Below are positions 38,001-44,257 of a stretch of 64,000 nt of DNA, piece after piece. The notes beneath the pieces are model-generated. The model saw only the letters and a program-made list of their open reading frames with translations, was not told the origin of the DNA and did not search any database. Source of the DNA: Streptomyces sp. NBS 14/10. Its GTDB lineage: Bacteria; Actinomycetota; Actinomycetes; Streptomycetales; Streptomycetaceae. The stretch is from assembly GCF_002224125.1 (NCBI RefSeq), contig NZ_NCSM01000002.1:1-64000 (forward strand). Reading direction: 5' to 3'. Position 1 is the stretch's first letter; the number at the start of each line of letters is the position of its first letter. The position numbers and the translations under genes are program-made.

Positions 38001-40641
38001 GCAGTTCGAGGGTGCCGAGGGCCTCTCCGTCGCCGAGCCGGACCTCGGTGAGGGCGCGCATACGGGGGCCGTAGTCCAGGCCGTGGGCGCGCAGGATGTC
38101 GTAGCAGTCGGTGTGGGTGACCAACTCGGCGCAGCGGGCGGCGACGGCGGCCGGGTCGGCCGGTGCCGGGCGCGGGGCGGCTCCGGGGTGGATCTCGCCG
38201 GCCGCGACCACCCGGTCGTCGGCGGTGAGTTCGAACCCCACCGTGTCGCGTTCGCGCCACAGCTGGACCAGCGCGGTGCGCGGCCCGGTGGCGTAGGAGA
38301 GCAGCTGTTCGAAGGAGACTCCGCGCAGCCGGACCGGTCCGTCCAGGGAGAGTTCGCCGGCCGCGCGGGCCAGTTCCAGTTGTCCGGCGGCGGGCAGGAC
38401 GGGCTCGGCGTCGACGCGGTGGTCGGCGAGGTAGAACTCGGCGCCGGTGCGGGAGCTGCGGTAGGCGAGGGTGTCCAGGGTGGAGACGTTCTCGTCCAGC
38501 ATGGGGTGCGGGCCGGGGCCGGTGACCCGGTCGGCGGGTGCGCCGGCGTCCGGGCCGGTCAGCCAGCAGCGGCGGCCCTCGAAGGGGTACGTCGGCAGCG
38601 GGACGCGGCCGCGCTCCTCGCCCTCGAACCAGGCCGCCCAGTCGACGGCGGCGCCGGCCTGCCAGGCGCGGGCCACACCGTCCCAGGGGCCGTCGGTCAC
38701 GCCGAGGGCGACACCGCGGACCTCGTCGTGGGCGCCGCGCACGGGGATCCGTGCGCGGGGGGCGGGCGGTACCGGGCCGTCGCCGGTCAGCGCGTCCCGG
38801 AGCCGCAGCGCCCCGGTCACGCAGGCGGCGGCCCGGGCCGCGAGCCCGTCGCCGTGCACCGCGACCGGGGTGAGTCCCCAGCCGAGCCACAGCTTGCCGA
38901 GCGCGTACTGCACGGCGAACGCCCGCCCCCGCTCGCCGAGCCGGTCGGCGCCCGCGGCGAGTGCGGCCTCGTGGTGCCCGGCGAAGACGGGCTCGGCGGC
39001 GGACCACCGGCCGGCCAGGCCCGCCGCGTCCGGGACGTCCTCGGCGAAGACGAAGGAGACCTCGCCGGGCCCGGGCCGCTCGGGGACCGGGGCCTGTCGC
39101 AGCGCCCGGGCGAGGGCGGTGCGGTCGGAGCCGGTGACGGCGAGCCGGTACTCGTGGGCGCGGCGGCCCACGGCCAGCGTGTAGGCGACGTCGGCGAGCG
39201 CGGCCGGGTCGTCGCCGTCGAGGTGGGTGGCCAGCTTCTGGGCGGCCGTGGCCAGCGCGGACGCGGTACGGGCGGACACCACCAGCAGTTGCTGCGCGCG
39301 GTGTGCGTCGCCGGTGACGGGGGCGGGCGGGGCCTCCTGGAGGATCGCGTGCGCGTTGGTGCCGCCGATGCCGAAGGAGCTGACGCCCGCGCGCAGCGGG
39401 CCCTCACCGGTCCAGGGGACGGTGTCGGTGCTCACCTTGAAGGGGCCGGCCGCGAAGTCGATGGCCGGGTTGGGGGTGGTGTGGTTGACGGTCGGCACCA
39501 GCGTCCGGTGCTTCATCATCAGCACCGTCTTGATCACGCCCGCGACACCGGCCGCCGCGTCCAGGTGGCCGATGTTGGACTTCACCGAGCCGATGGCGCA
39601 GAACCCGGTGTCGGCGGTGGACTCCCTGAACGCCCGGGTGAGCGCCGAGACCTCGACCGGGTCGCCGAGGCGGGTGGCGGTGCCGTGTGCCTCGACGTAG
39701 CCGATGGAGCGGGGGTCGACGCCGGAGACGGTGTGCGCCTCACGGACGACGGCGGTCTGGCCGGCGGCGCCGGGCGCGGCGAAGCTCACCTTGCCGGAGC
39801 CGTCGTTGTTGGTGGCCGTGCCCTTGATGACGGCGTGGATGGTGTCCCGGTCCGCGATGGCGTCCCGCAGCAGCTTGAGGACCAGGACACCGACGCCGTT
39901 GCCGACGACGGTGCCGCTGGCGTCCGCGTCGAAGGTGCGCACATGCCCGTCCCGGGACAGGATCGCGCCCTCCTCGTACAGGTACCCCTTGGCCTGCGGC
40001 AGTTTCACGGTGACACCGCCGGCCAGCGCCATGTCGCACTCGCCGTTGATCAGGCCCTGGCAGGCCAGGTGGAGAGCGACGAGGGAGGTGGAGCAGGCGG
40101 TCTGGACGGCGTAGCTGGGGCCTTTGAGGTCGAGTTTGTACGACAGCCGGGTGGCCAGGAAGTCCTTGTCGTTGCCGACCATCACCGCGAAGTGCTGGGA
40201 GGTGGTGGTCTGGTCGACGTGCGGCAGCACCTGCTGCTGGAGGTAGGTGTTGATGGCCGCGCCGGCGTAGACGCTGATCAGCCCGTCGTAGCGGGCGGGG
40301 TCGTAGCCGGCGTGCTCCAGGGCGGCGTGGCCGGCGGTCAGCAGGATGCGGTGCTGCGGGTCGGTGATCGCGGCCTCGGCCGGGGTGAACTCGAAGTACC
40401 CGGTGTCGAACAGGTCGACGTCCGGGATGATCCCGTGGGCGGGGACGTACTCCGGGTCGTCCAGCAGCCGGGCGGGCACCCCCGCCGCCGCCAGTTCCTC
40501 GCGGCTGAAGCGGGTGATGCCCTCGCGGCCCTCGCTCAGCAGGCGCCAGAAGGAGTCCAGGTCATCGGCGCCGGGGAAACGCCCGGCCATGCCGATGATC
40601 GCGACATCCGTCTCGGCTGCCTGGACCTCTTGGCTGCTCAC
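26041..40641 (-). CDS. Trans-AT PKS with three modules: KS-AT*-DH-KR-ACP, KS-DH-KR-ACP, KS-DH-KR-MT-ACP
   Basis: A 4,866-residue assembly-line protein. Module 1: KS (Cys183, TACSTSL), AT remnant about 525-622 with GDGLA instead of GHSxG, DH (DHRVDAEPVLP, Gly replaced by Ala; LLDGAL intact), KR (TGGAGGLG, TDYAYAN), ACP Ser1436. Module 2: KS Cys1696 (TMCSSSL), DH (DHVIEGRPLLA, Pro replaced by Ala), KR, ACP Ser2912. Module 3: KS Cys3172 (TACSGSL), DH (DHVVDGRPILP), KR (GYAAGCT), C-methyltransferase near 4370-4700 (EVGAGTGGTT), ACP Ser4767. It would build a triene whose last unit carries a methyl, with malonyl loaded by an AT encoded elsewhere. The GTG at 40641 has AGGAGA upstream and begins right before the KS. 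The order equals OzmN of oxazolomycin. Confidence 0.92.
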   Translation of the reverse strand: MSSQEVQAAETDVAIIGMAGRFPGADDLDSFWRLLSEGREGITRFSREELAAAGVPARLLDDPEYVPAHGIIPDVDLFDTGYFEFTPAEAAITDPQHRILLTAGHAALEHAGYDPARYDGLISVYAGAAINTYLQQQVLPHVDQTTTSQHFAVMVGNDKDFLATRLSYKLDLKGPSYAVQTACSTSLVALHLACQGLINGECDMALAGGVTVKLPQAKGYLYEEGAILSRDGHVRTFDADASGTVVGNGVGVLVLKLLRDAIADRDTIHAVIKGTATNNDGSGKVSFAAPGAAGQTAVVREAHTVSGVDPRSIGYVEAHGTATRLGDPVEVSALTRAFRESTADTGFCAIGSVKSNIGHLDAAAGVAGVIKTVLMMKHRTLVPTVNHTTPNPAIDFAAGPFKVSTDTVPWTGEGPLRAGVSSFGIGGTNAHAILQEAPPAPVTGDAHRAQQLLVVSARTASALATAAQKLATHLDGDDPAALADVAYTLAVGRRAHEYRLAVTGSDRTALARALRQAPVPERPGPGEVSFVFAEDVPDAAGLAGRWSAAEPVFAGHHEAALAAGADRLGERGRAFAVQYALGKLWLGWGLTPVAVHGDGLAARAAACVTGALRLRDALTGDGPVPPAPRARIPVRGAHDEVRGVALGVTDGPWDGVARAWQAGAAVDWAAWFEGEERGRVPLPTYPFEGRRCWLTGPDAGAPADRVTGPGPHPMLDENVSTLDTLAYRSSRTGAEFYLADHRVDAEPVLPAAGQLELARAAGELSLDGPVRLRGVSFEQLLSYATGPRTALVQLWRERDTVGFELTADDRVVAAGEIHPGAAPRPAPADPAAVAARCAELVTHTDCYDILRAHGLDYGPRMRALTEVRLGDGEALGTLELPDGASLDGVVLSPALLDGALHALVVLLARAYGERADGFLPLALGELTVHAPVTGSCHVHVTTSRLGERTAHADLTVVDTHGQVLARLHDLAVRVLGEPRESALLVRRWTAVPAEPTGAPLGDTAAVVTADPARGAQLAAHLTALGIGTVTRDLDPATAPDVVLVDEPSPEQALHIVRTLLAARPTAPVRVLLLHRHDADGPHPERAALAAFARTVRAENPLLEVQAVGLAEDVAEADALTGELAGHGRDPEVAHTAQGRRIPRAEPAPAADPAAVRDGGVYVVTGGAGGLGRAVADRLLSRADARVVLLGRRERPADLDERLVYRSVDVSDPDALTARLASIREEFGPLTGVVHAAGVLRDGFALTKSAEDFAAVLAPKAAGLRALDAATADDPLDFFVAFSSIAAHIGNPGQTDYAYANAYLEAYAERHGRITAIAWPMWADGGMRQSTEAAADIAARTGFGVLPTQAGLALFEQALGTPGALVAGYGDLRTITTALTEPVARAARTATATAPAEGGGPHEAALRLLRELIAAETGLDPAELAEDAPFERLGIDSLMIAKLNRELDRHFDALSKTLFFEYATLGELVGYFAEHHAAELTGGTPAAAPVTPTAEGTAPRPPRAPRRTARAAIVEPAEPAGDAADDTDAIAVIGLAGRYPAADDLDELWTTLAEGRDAITEIPAERWDSRRWYDPDPAAPGLAHTRWGGFLRDVDRFDPLFFGISPRQAELMDPQERLFLQNAWHVLEDAGYRRSDLADRPVGVYVGVMYGEYQFHGALDALRGGRPLTGSSFATIANRVSHALDLSGPSMALDTMCSSSLTAIHLACESLRRGESELAIAGGVNVSVHPYKFAFLSQGRFLSSDGRCRAFGVGGDGYVPGEGVGAVLLKPYRKALADGDRIHGLILGSAVNHGARTNGYSVPNPRAQQRAITTALEQAGVAPQDIGYVEAHGTGTALGDPIELTGLTHAYRSAEAAPGTWPIGSVKSNIGHLESAAGIAGLTKVLLQFRHRTLVPSLHSAELNPNIDFERSPFRVQRELSAWPDGDRPRRAGLSSFGAGGANAHLVLEESPNPDPVTDVPAGEQRTGEPVLFLLSARDEERLRAYAESAARFVTTERVPLADLCFTTQVGREPLDARLAVAVTDGAELVAALRRFADGGPAPDLGDAGPLAEPARRWLGGADVDWAAWHAGRPGPAPRRVRAPRYPFAAERYWIPLDPDLGTAAPHPLVDANESTVAEVRFRKTLRAHDPLLRDHVIEGRPLLAGAATLEFVRAAAALAEPGTRHALREVVWGRAVELADGELELYVSFRPDGTGLSFEVYSGTGAGRTTHARGGAVPAPAAPEGAGDLAALRARLSVVRDGPTAYTEYAAAGFAYGPSFQVIDEIRVGPGEALVRLAQAGTAPGTELPPALLDGALRACHWTGRTTAPRPGELAVPFSLGALDSFAPLPEVCHAHARLAGESAGVRRFDLTVYDDQGRVLASVRDFAGRLPGVQAALADRMPVAPTAAEPEPASGEPRLYEPYWHPAADPEPADAAGTLVLLGRRPELESALAATGVWRRVVAVGEDTGRLAPLAPLADEDGLDFAVVIGDVLGDTDDGSPADLLDRACAPVLDVLDAARTGVLRGRARCLVVHPQNAGEDRPEWAALAGFARSTGPVAPRLELLTLGVDVAAPAAEVARAVAVELRAAPRAAGLEVRRTASGERQVRALRPVTGPASPAAPADVPLRDGGVYVVTGGAGALGRVLAEHLARTHAARLVLVGRSEPDERTRAWHRTLTGLGAEVLALRADVARADELGAALAAARDRFGALHGVFHLAGVADEGRADGDRERFARLLGAKTHGLVHLDRLTREDALDLFVVFSSVSSLIGDFGAAGYATANRFADLYTVDRDRRVRRGEGHGRSLSLAWPLWAVGGVDGLVHEEELAAYTRRSGMRALTAEAGLDLLARSFAPGAPWLVPAWGDPAAVDAALTGTPAPPRPVAPAPGAAARAGRVRDRLVEHLREVLAGVLKLPAGRLDSRVPLDDYGLDSVLVMESNSLLGKDFPGLRGTVFFEFRTVDELAGHILAEQADAVTRLFPEETEPSPQETQPSRQETAPASAPGPHAPPARRDADEPIAIIGISGRYPQADTLEEFWRNLTEGRDCVTEVPADRWDADALFDADPAAPGRSYSRWGGFLSDVDSFDSLFFQIAPKQARTMDPQERLFLETVWSALENAGYPPSRIPAPRHGGQGHDVGVFVGVMWDDYAILAAAESARGNHQVVLANRSAIANQVSYFGDFRGPSVVIDTACSGSLVAVHQACESIRRGECSYAIAGGVNVAAHPDKYVHLSRKSMLSDDGRCRSFGAGGTGYVPGEGVGAVVLKRLSDAVRDGDTVHAVIRAGAVNHGGRTSGYTVPNPQAQQALVEQALAAAGIDARTIGCVEAHGTGTALGDPIEHTALAQAFARHTDDTGFCALGSVKSAIGHLEGAAGIAGLTKAVLQLRHGTLLPTLHAEELNPVIDFESSPFTVQRQTAPWPRAYDGDGRPLPRRAAVSSFGAGGTNAHIVVEEYLTPEPAPTGPEQPEQAELIVLSARDEDRLRARAADLGRTLAEPGAPRLADVAHTLRVGREPLAVRLAFVAADLADAAGKLAAVGRGEGGQWLHRGRVEQHPPLGGLLTDGIGGEDFLAAQIAAGADDLLGRLWVSGVTVDWDLLHRLRPAERRRVPLPTYPFERVRHWLDTTPAAAPAPGPRRWQRRLAADEPVLRDHVVDGRPILPGVGHLDLVAEASGGLAGRACVDVRWVVPLALSGAEETVAVAFDGDRYEIRGADDAVRSCGRLAAAPPAPAPLDVTALRARLDEGPGEGSFYRALAGQGLPYGPFFRRVRQVWTGRDEVLGRIGEAAGKDPAHALHPGVLDAALHTVAALLVRRRGEHARPMLPFAADRVEVFGAVPTAGWSYVRETATDRCEVLLCDDTGAVRVRFEGLTYREAKPSAVVVHRPVWTARPAEERAAAARGVLLVGERLDAEPAAGIARAHHGADVRRLPVGPGGLADAELDRALAGSGAPDLVYFLSPAPGREPAGRAELRALTDRGPVALYRLVRALARHGLLERELRLKVVTTDVHPLEAGDDSSPWAAGTAGLAAVAAKEFPALRVALVDVRAAEAAQAADAIVAEPFPARPVPVSLRAGVRRVRTLERVELPAAAPRFRPGGVYLVVGGLGAVGRDTCRHLARAYGAKLVVVGRSPLDETRRQTVAELEKAGAEVRYLALDTTDPDALKEAVELAVQEFGALHGVINAAMVLVDQVLRELPEAGLRTALESKTDSTWSLLRAVREVPLDFALFYSSGVAFEGNHGQAGYAAGCTFADACALHAARTLPFPVRVLNLGYWHAGGDPERERVLRRFGAAGIRPLSAEQGMTVVERTLAAGLPQVFALDADRPILANLGIDPDHTLSVLPDGAPDPLPEVRFPGAPGPELVTHQHAVAELERLAVSLLASVLHRAGLSDAGEASGAELAGRLGVVPEHAALFRAQLDILAETGWLTVTGTGGFRPTGRAVEPEAVSLAALDGLTVRHPALAPVGTLLRDCLTELPGILTGRRPAMEILFPDGSAERVAAVYQGDPVTDRCNAEVARLVVEQVEARRAADPATPVRILEVGAGTGGTTATVLDALAPYQDAVEYVFTDVSSAFVRKARSRFGARYPFVRFETLDIEADPAGPGPTPGGHDVVLGTNVLHATRRLSDTLTRVKALLRGGGVLLLVEGTRPRHQLALIFGLTAGWWLFADPEQRLPRSPLASERQWRDVLAACGFPYISAAAPTTEAGAAFQSVIAAVSDGVVSVVGRRDPVPAPASPSPAPAPAPASAPTSASRDDELRRVTEVFARVLEMAPDRLDPDLTFENYGVDSLVVLELTRALEAVYGPQPATLLFERITIRQLADHLRVETPAPAPAEPGPAEPSPAEPRPAPPSRADDAERLVASLSDAAVDELLAELLPQRGEPEEGGR
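38776..39070 (-). other. Vestigial acyltransferase region in PKS module 1
   Basis: Residues about 525-622. Blocks VSFVFAED, AEPVFAGHHEAALAAG, AVQYALGKLWLGWGLTP and AAACVTGALRLRDAL are AT-like, but the nucleophile motif is GDGLA with Gly599 in place of Ser, and the remainder of the AT is absent. Confidence 0.8.
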
Positions 40642-40782
40642 TGACCCTGTCTCTCCTCTTCGTACGACCGTTCCGGTCCGGACGGGCAGGTGGTGGCTCT
40701 GGTTCGGTACGGGCCCTCGGCAGCCTTCGGCCGGACCGGGTACTCGGGGTCCCACTGGCACCCTTCGGCCGCGGCGATCGGG

Positions 40783-41889
40783 TCAGCCGTCCGCCGTGCC
40801 CCACTCGATCAGCTCGCGCCCGGGGCCGAACAAGCGCGGGGCGAGCACCTTGAGGTGAGGCGGTGCGGACTGGCGGGAGGGGCTGAGGAGGAGGGTCTGG
40901 ACGCCGTCCTCCGCCGGGTCCGGCCGGCCGGGTGCGTCCTCGAAGCCCGCGAAGCGGTAGGCGACCTCCATCATCCGGTTGCGTTCGGTGCGGCGGAACG
41001 CCGCGGTGAGGGTGGTGCCGGCGCGGGCGGCCTCGTCGGTGAGCCAGCGCAGCAGGGCCGCTCCCACACCGAAGGACACCACGCGGCAGGAGGTGGCGAG
41101 GAGCTTGATGTGGTGGGCGTCGGGGCGCCGTTCGAGGAGGATGACGCCGATGGCGCCGTGCGGGCCGAAGCGGTCGGTGAGGGAGGCGACCAGCACCTCG
41201 TGCCGCTCGTCCACGATGAGGGAGCGCAGGTCCTGGTCGGAGTAGTGGACGCCGGTGGCGTTCATCTGGCTGGTGCGCAGGGTGAGTTCCTCGACGCGGG
41301 AGATCTCCTCGTCGCCCGCGTGCTCGATGCGCAGTTCCAGGGACAGGGAGCGCAGGAACTCCTCGTCGGTGCCGCTGTGCTCGGAGCGCTCGGATTCCCG
41401 GCGGAAGCCCGCCTGGTACATCTCCCTGCGGCGGCGCGCGTCGTGGGTGACCACGGTCGGGCTGAACTCCGGGCGGGCGGGGAGGGACAGCGCGTCCTCG
41501 GCCGGGTAGCAGCGCACGTCGGGGAGGTGGAACTCGACCTCCGCCCGCTCGGTCGGCTGGTCGTCGATGAAGGCGACGGCCGACGGCGCGAAGTTGAGCT
41601 CGTCGGCGATGGCCCGGACGGAGCCGGACTTCGCGCCCCAGCCGATGCGCGGCAGGACGAAGTACTCGGCGAGCCCGAGCTTCTCCAGCCGCTCCCAGGC
41701 GTGGGCGTGGTCGTTGCGGCTGGCGACCGACTGGAGGATGCCGCGTGAGTCGAGTTCGACCACGACGTCCCTGATCGCGGAGGGGATCTCGACCTCGTCG
41801 CCCTCCAGCAGGGTGCCGCGCCACAGGGTGTTGTCCAGGTCCCAGATCAGGCACTTGACGGTGGGGTGCTGCTCGGTCACGTGGTCCAT
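40783..41889 (-). CDS. FkbH-like HAD-type glyceryl-ACP synthase
   Basis: A 368-residue FkbH homologue. The HAD nucleophile motif is CLIWDLDNTLWRGTL at the N-terminus, with SRND and FIDDQPTERAEV as later HAD motifs; the C-terminal half has the GNAT-like part (MNATGVHYSDQDL, SFGVGAALLRWL, NRMMEVAYRFAGF). FkbH enzymes take a glyceryl group from 1,3-bisphosphoglycerate onto an ACP, the first step to methoxymalonyl-ACP. It is the last of six genes that together supply that unit. GGGAGG touches the ATG at 41889 but is ten bases before a GTG at 41880, so the true start may be 41880. Confidence 0.92.
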   Translation of the reverse strand: MDHVTEQHPTVKCLIWDLDNTLWRGTLLEGDEVEIPSAIRDVVVELDSRGILQSVASRNDHAHAWERLEKLGLAEYFVLPRIGWGAKSGSVRAIADELNFAPSAVAFIDDQPTERAEVEFHLPDVRCYPAEDALSLPARPEFSPTVVTHDARRRREMYQAGFRRESERSEHSGTDEEFLRSLSLELRIEHAGDEEISRVEELTLRTSQMNATGVHYSDQDLRSLIVDERHEVLVASLTDRFGPHGAIGVILLERRPDAHHIKLLATSCRVVSFGVGAALLRWLTDEAARAGTTLTAAFRRTERNRMMEVAYRFAGFEDAPGRPDPAEDGVQTLLLSPSRQSAPPHLKVLAPRLFGPGRELIEWGTADG

Positions 41890-41899
41890 CCCTCCCGGT

Positions 41900-42886
41900 T
41901 CACACTTCCCACAGGGTTACGGTCCAGGCGGCGACCGGGCTGTTGCTGATCACCAGGACGTGGTCGCCGTGGGTCAGCTCCCCGGTGGCCAGCAGGCGGT
42001 CGAGGTTGAGGACGACATCCATCGGGCCGAGGTGGCCCAGCTCGGCCAGGTGCGCCGCGCAGACCGGGTGGATCGGCACGCCCAGCGTGGCGTGCCAGAA
42101 GTCGAACGCGCTGGCGGTGACGTTCTGCATCAGCATGGTGGCCACATCGCCCTTGCCGACGCCCGCGTCGGCGAGGACCTGGTCGACCAGCGGGCCGAGG
42201 CGGGTACGGCTCTGCATGGCGAGCTCGAAGGAGTAGCGGTCGTTGTCGGCGCACTCCTCGCGCCACTGGGACCAGGGCTGGTCCTTGTACTCGACCTTGA
42301 ACAGGTCGTGGAAGGAACTGTCGGCCTCCATCCGGTGGGCCTTGAGCACCGGGCGGCCGCCCCGGACCAGGGTCATGGCGAAGGCCCCGTCCCCGATCAC
42401 CGTGACCGGGCGGCGGACCCGGGCGGCGGCGGTGGGCCGGCTGCCGTAGGTGATCAGCACGCTCTGCCGGGCGGGGTCGCCGAGGATCAGATCGCGGCCC
42501 AGTCCCCAGGCGGCCGAGGAGCCGGCGCAGCCCAGGCCGTCGATGGTGAACGGGAAGGTGCCGGTCAGCCCGGCGAGGTGGGAGATCTTCCCGGCGTCCG
42601 AGCCGATCAGGACGTCCGGCGCCCGCGAGCCGATGTGCAGGACGAGGTCGGGGGTGGTCGGATGCGCGGCGATGAGCTCCCGGCAGGCGCGGGCGGCGAG
42701 TTCGGTGGGTTCGGTGTCGGGGAACACCCCGACCGTCCGGATACCCGCCTGCTCGGCGAACTTCAGCTCCTCGTCGCTGAGCAGGTCCAGCTCCGGCAGG
42801 TCCTCGACGGCCACCCGCTCTTCCGGCAGCAGGCAGTACACCGCCCCCAGGCCGACGGTTCCCGCGGTTTCGGTTCCGATGGTCAT
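41900..42886 (-). CDS. KAS III-like thiolase-fold enzyme in the methoxymalonyl-ACP operon
   Basis: A 328-residue protein of the ketoacyl-ACP synthase III family. The active-site region is FTIDGLGCAGSSAAWGL with Cys120. The usual HQAN-type motif reads MLMQNVTASAFDFW, so the second catalytic His is missing, and the late GNTSA motif reads GHLGPM. Such changes are known in KAS III-like acyltransferases (ChlB3/CerJ type) that move acyl groups without decarboxylative condensation. Its start overlaps the acyl-ACP dehydrogenase stop (ATGA, 42883-42886), so it is made with the set, although classical FkbG-K sets lack it. Possible jobs: transfer of the methoxymalonyl unit between carriers, or an ester-forming tailoring step. 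Function uncertain. Confidence 0.82.
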   Translation of the reverse strand: MTIGTETAGTVGLGAVYCLLPEERVAVEDLPELDLLSDEELKFAEQAGIRTVGVFPDTEPTELAARACRELIAAHPTTPDLVLHIGSRAPDVLIGSDAGKISHLAGLTGTFPFTIDGLGCAGSSAAWGLGRDLILGDPARQSVLITYGSRPTAAARVRRPVTVIGDGAFAMTLVRGGRPVLKAHRMEADSSFHDLFKVEYKDQPWSQWREECADNDRYSFELAMQSRTRLGPLVDQVLADAGVGKGDVATMLMQNVTASAFDFWHATLGVPIHPVCAAHLAELGHLGPMDVVLNLDRLLATGELTHGDHVLVISNSPVAAWTVTLWEV

Positions 42887-43989
42887 GTCACCCTCTCCAG
42901 AGCGCGCTCCGCGAGGATGAGCTGACAGATCTCCTCGCTGCCCTCGATGATCTGCATCAGCTTGGCGTCCCGGTACGCCCGGGCCACCGTCCCGCCGTCC
43001 ACCGACCCCGCCGAGGCCAGGATCTGCACCGCGGCGGAGGCGGCGTGCGCCGCGTGGCCCGCGGCGGCGTGCTTGGCGAGCACCGATGCGCTGCTCAGCT
43101 CGGCGGAACGGCTGTCCCAGCAGCCGGAGGCGTGCTCGCACAGCCGGGTCGCGGTCTGCTCCGCCACGTACATCTCGGCCAGGTGGCGGGCGACGAGTTG
43201 GTGTTCGGCCAGGGGCTTGCCGAACTGCTCGCGAGCGCGGGCGTGGGTGGCGGCGGCTGAAAGACAGGCGCGGATGATGCCGACGCAGCCCCAGGCCACC
43301 GACAGCCGGCCATAGGTGAGCGCGATGGTGGTGAGCAGGCCGAGCGACACGCTCGCTCCCGAGAGCACCCGCGTCGCGGGCAGCCGCACATCTTCCAGGA
43401 GTACGTCGGCGTGGCCGGCCGCACGACAGCCGAGCGGCTGCGGGACGGGCCGTACGGTGACTCCGGGCGCCCGAGTGGGCACCAGCACCGCGGCCGCGCC
43501 GTCCTGGTAGCGGCCGAACACCACCAGCACATCGGCGTAGGCGGACGCGGTCGACCACACCTTGTGCCCGCCCAGGACCACCGAGTCGCCGTCGTCCACG
43601 ACCGTGGTGGCGATCGCCGAGAGGTCACTGCCGGCCTGCGGTTCGCTGAACGCCACCGCGGCGAGGTCGCCGCGGGTGAGGGCGGCGAGCTCCTTCGAGC
43701 GCTGCTCCCGGGTGCCGAACCGCTGGATGGTCCAGGCCGCCATGCCCTGTGAGGTCATCACGGACCGCAGCGAGCCGCACAACGTCCCGGCGTGGGCGGT
43801 GAGTTCGCCGTTGTCCAGGCCGGACAGGCCCCGCCCGCCGAACTCGGTGGGGACCTCCGCGCACAGCACGCCCTCGCCGCCGAGCCGGCGGAGGGTCTCC
43901 AGCGGGATGGCACCCGCCAGATCCCAGTCGCCGGCCCGGTCCCCGACCTCCTCGCTCAGCAGCGCGGCCAGTTCCTCACGCGGCGTCAT
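42883..43989 (-). CDS. Acyl-ACP dehydrogenase (FkbI-like)
   Basis: A 368-residue flavoprotein of the acyl-CoA dehydrogenase family. Visible: PTEFGGRGLSGLDNGEL, AFSEPQAGSDLSAIATT (FAD-binding motif near 115), GHKVWSTASAYAD, AREQFGKPLAEHQLVARHLAEMY, and the C-terminal RDAKLMQIIEGSEEICQLILAE containing the catalytic base region. In the methoxymalonyl-ACP route it oxidises the ACP-bound hydroxyl intermediate with FAD. Its start lies 14 bp inside the ACP gene and its stop overlaps the KAS III-like gene. Confidence 0.92.
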   Translation of the reverse strand: MTPREELAALLSEEVGDRAGDWDLAGAIPLETLRRLGGEGVLCAEVPTEFGGRGLSGLDNGELTAHAGTLCGSLRSVMTSQGMAAWTIQRFGTREQRSKELAALTRGDLAAVAFSEPQAGSDLSAIATTVVDDGDSVVLGGHKVWSTASAYADVLVVFGRYQDGAAAVLVPTRAPGVTVRPVPQPLGCRAAGHADVLLEDVRLPATRVLSGASVSLGLLTTIALTYGRLSVAWGCVGIIRACLSAAATHARAREQFGKPLAEHQLVARHLAEMYVAEQTATRLCEHASGCWDSRSAELSSASVLAKHAAAGHAAHAASAAVQILASAGSVDGGTVARAYRDAKLMQIIEGSEEICQLILAERALERVT

Positions 43990-44257
43990 CTGTCTGGGCC
44001 AGACGCAGGACGAGCGCGGTCATGGCGTTCACCGTACGAAAGTTGTCGATCTTCAGGTCCGGTCCGGCGATGGCGACACCGAAGGTCTGCTCGACGTGGA
44101 CCACCAGTTCCATCGCGAACATGGACGAGACGGTCCCGGAGGCGAACAGATCGGTGTCCGGCTCCCAGTCGGTCTTGGTGCGCTCCCGCAGGAACTGCTG
44201 CAACGCGGCCGCGACTCCTTCCGCCGTGAGCTGACGGTCGGCGGTGGGGTTGGTCAT
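43976..44257 (-). CDS. Discrete acyl carrier protein (FkbJ-like)
   Basis: A 93-residue ACP. The phosphopantetheine region is [23 protein letters not shown], with the serine pair near residue 43 in place of the common GxDS; this GxxSS form is usual for FkbJ-type carriers. It carries the glyceryl, then methoxymalonyl, unit while the neighbouring enzymes modify it. ATG at 44257 overlaps the O-methyltransferase stop codon (ATGA), and its end overlaps the dehydrogenase start. Confidence 0.93.
   Translation of the reverse strand: MTNPTADRQLTAEGVAAALQQFLRERTKTDWEPDTDLFASGTVSSMFAMELVVHVEQTFGVAIAGPDLKIDNFRTVNAMTALVLRLAQTDDAA

Noticed and set aside
38776..39070. Functional cis-acting AT in PKS module 1
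   Set aside because: The GHSxG serine is replaced and the domain is truncated, so it cannot load extender units.
42887..43558. N-terminal extension of the KAS III-like frame
   Set aside because: It overlaps the acyl-ACP dehydrogenase gene; the ATGA overlap at 42883-42886 sets the start.
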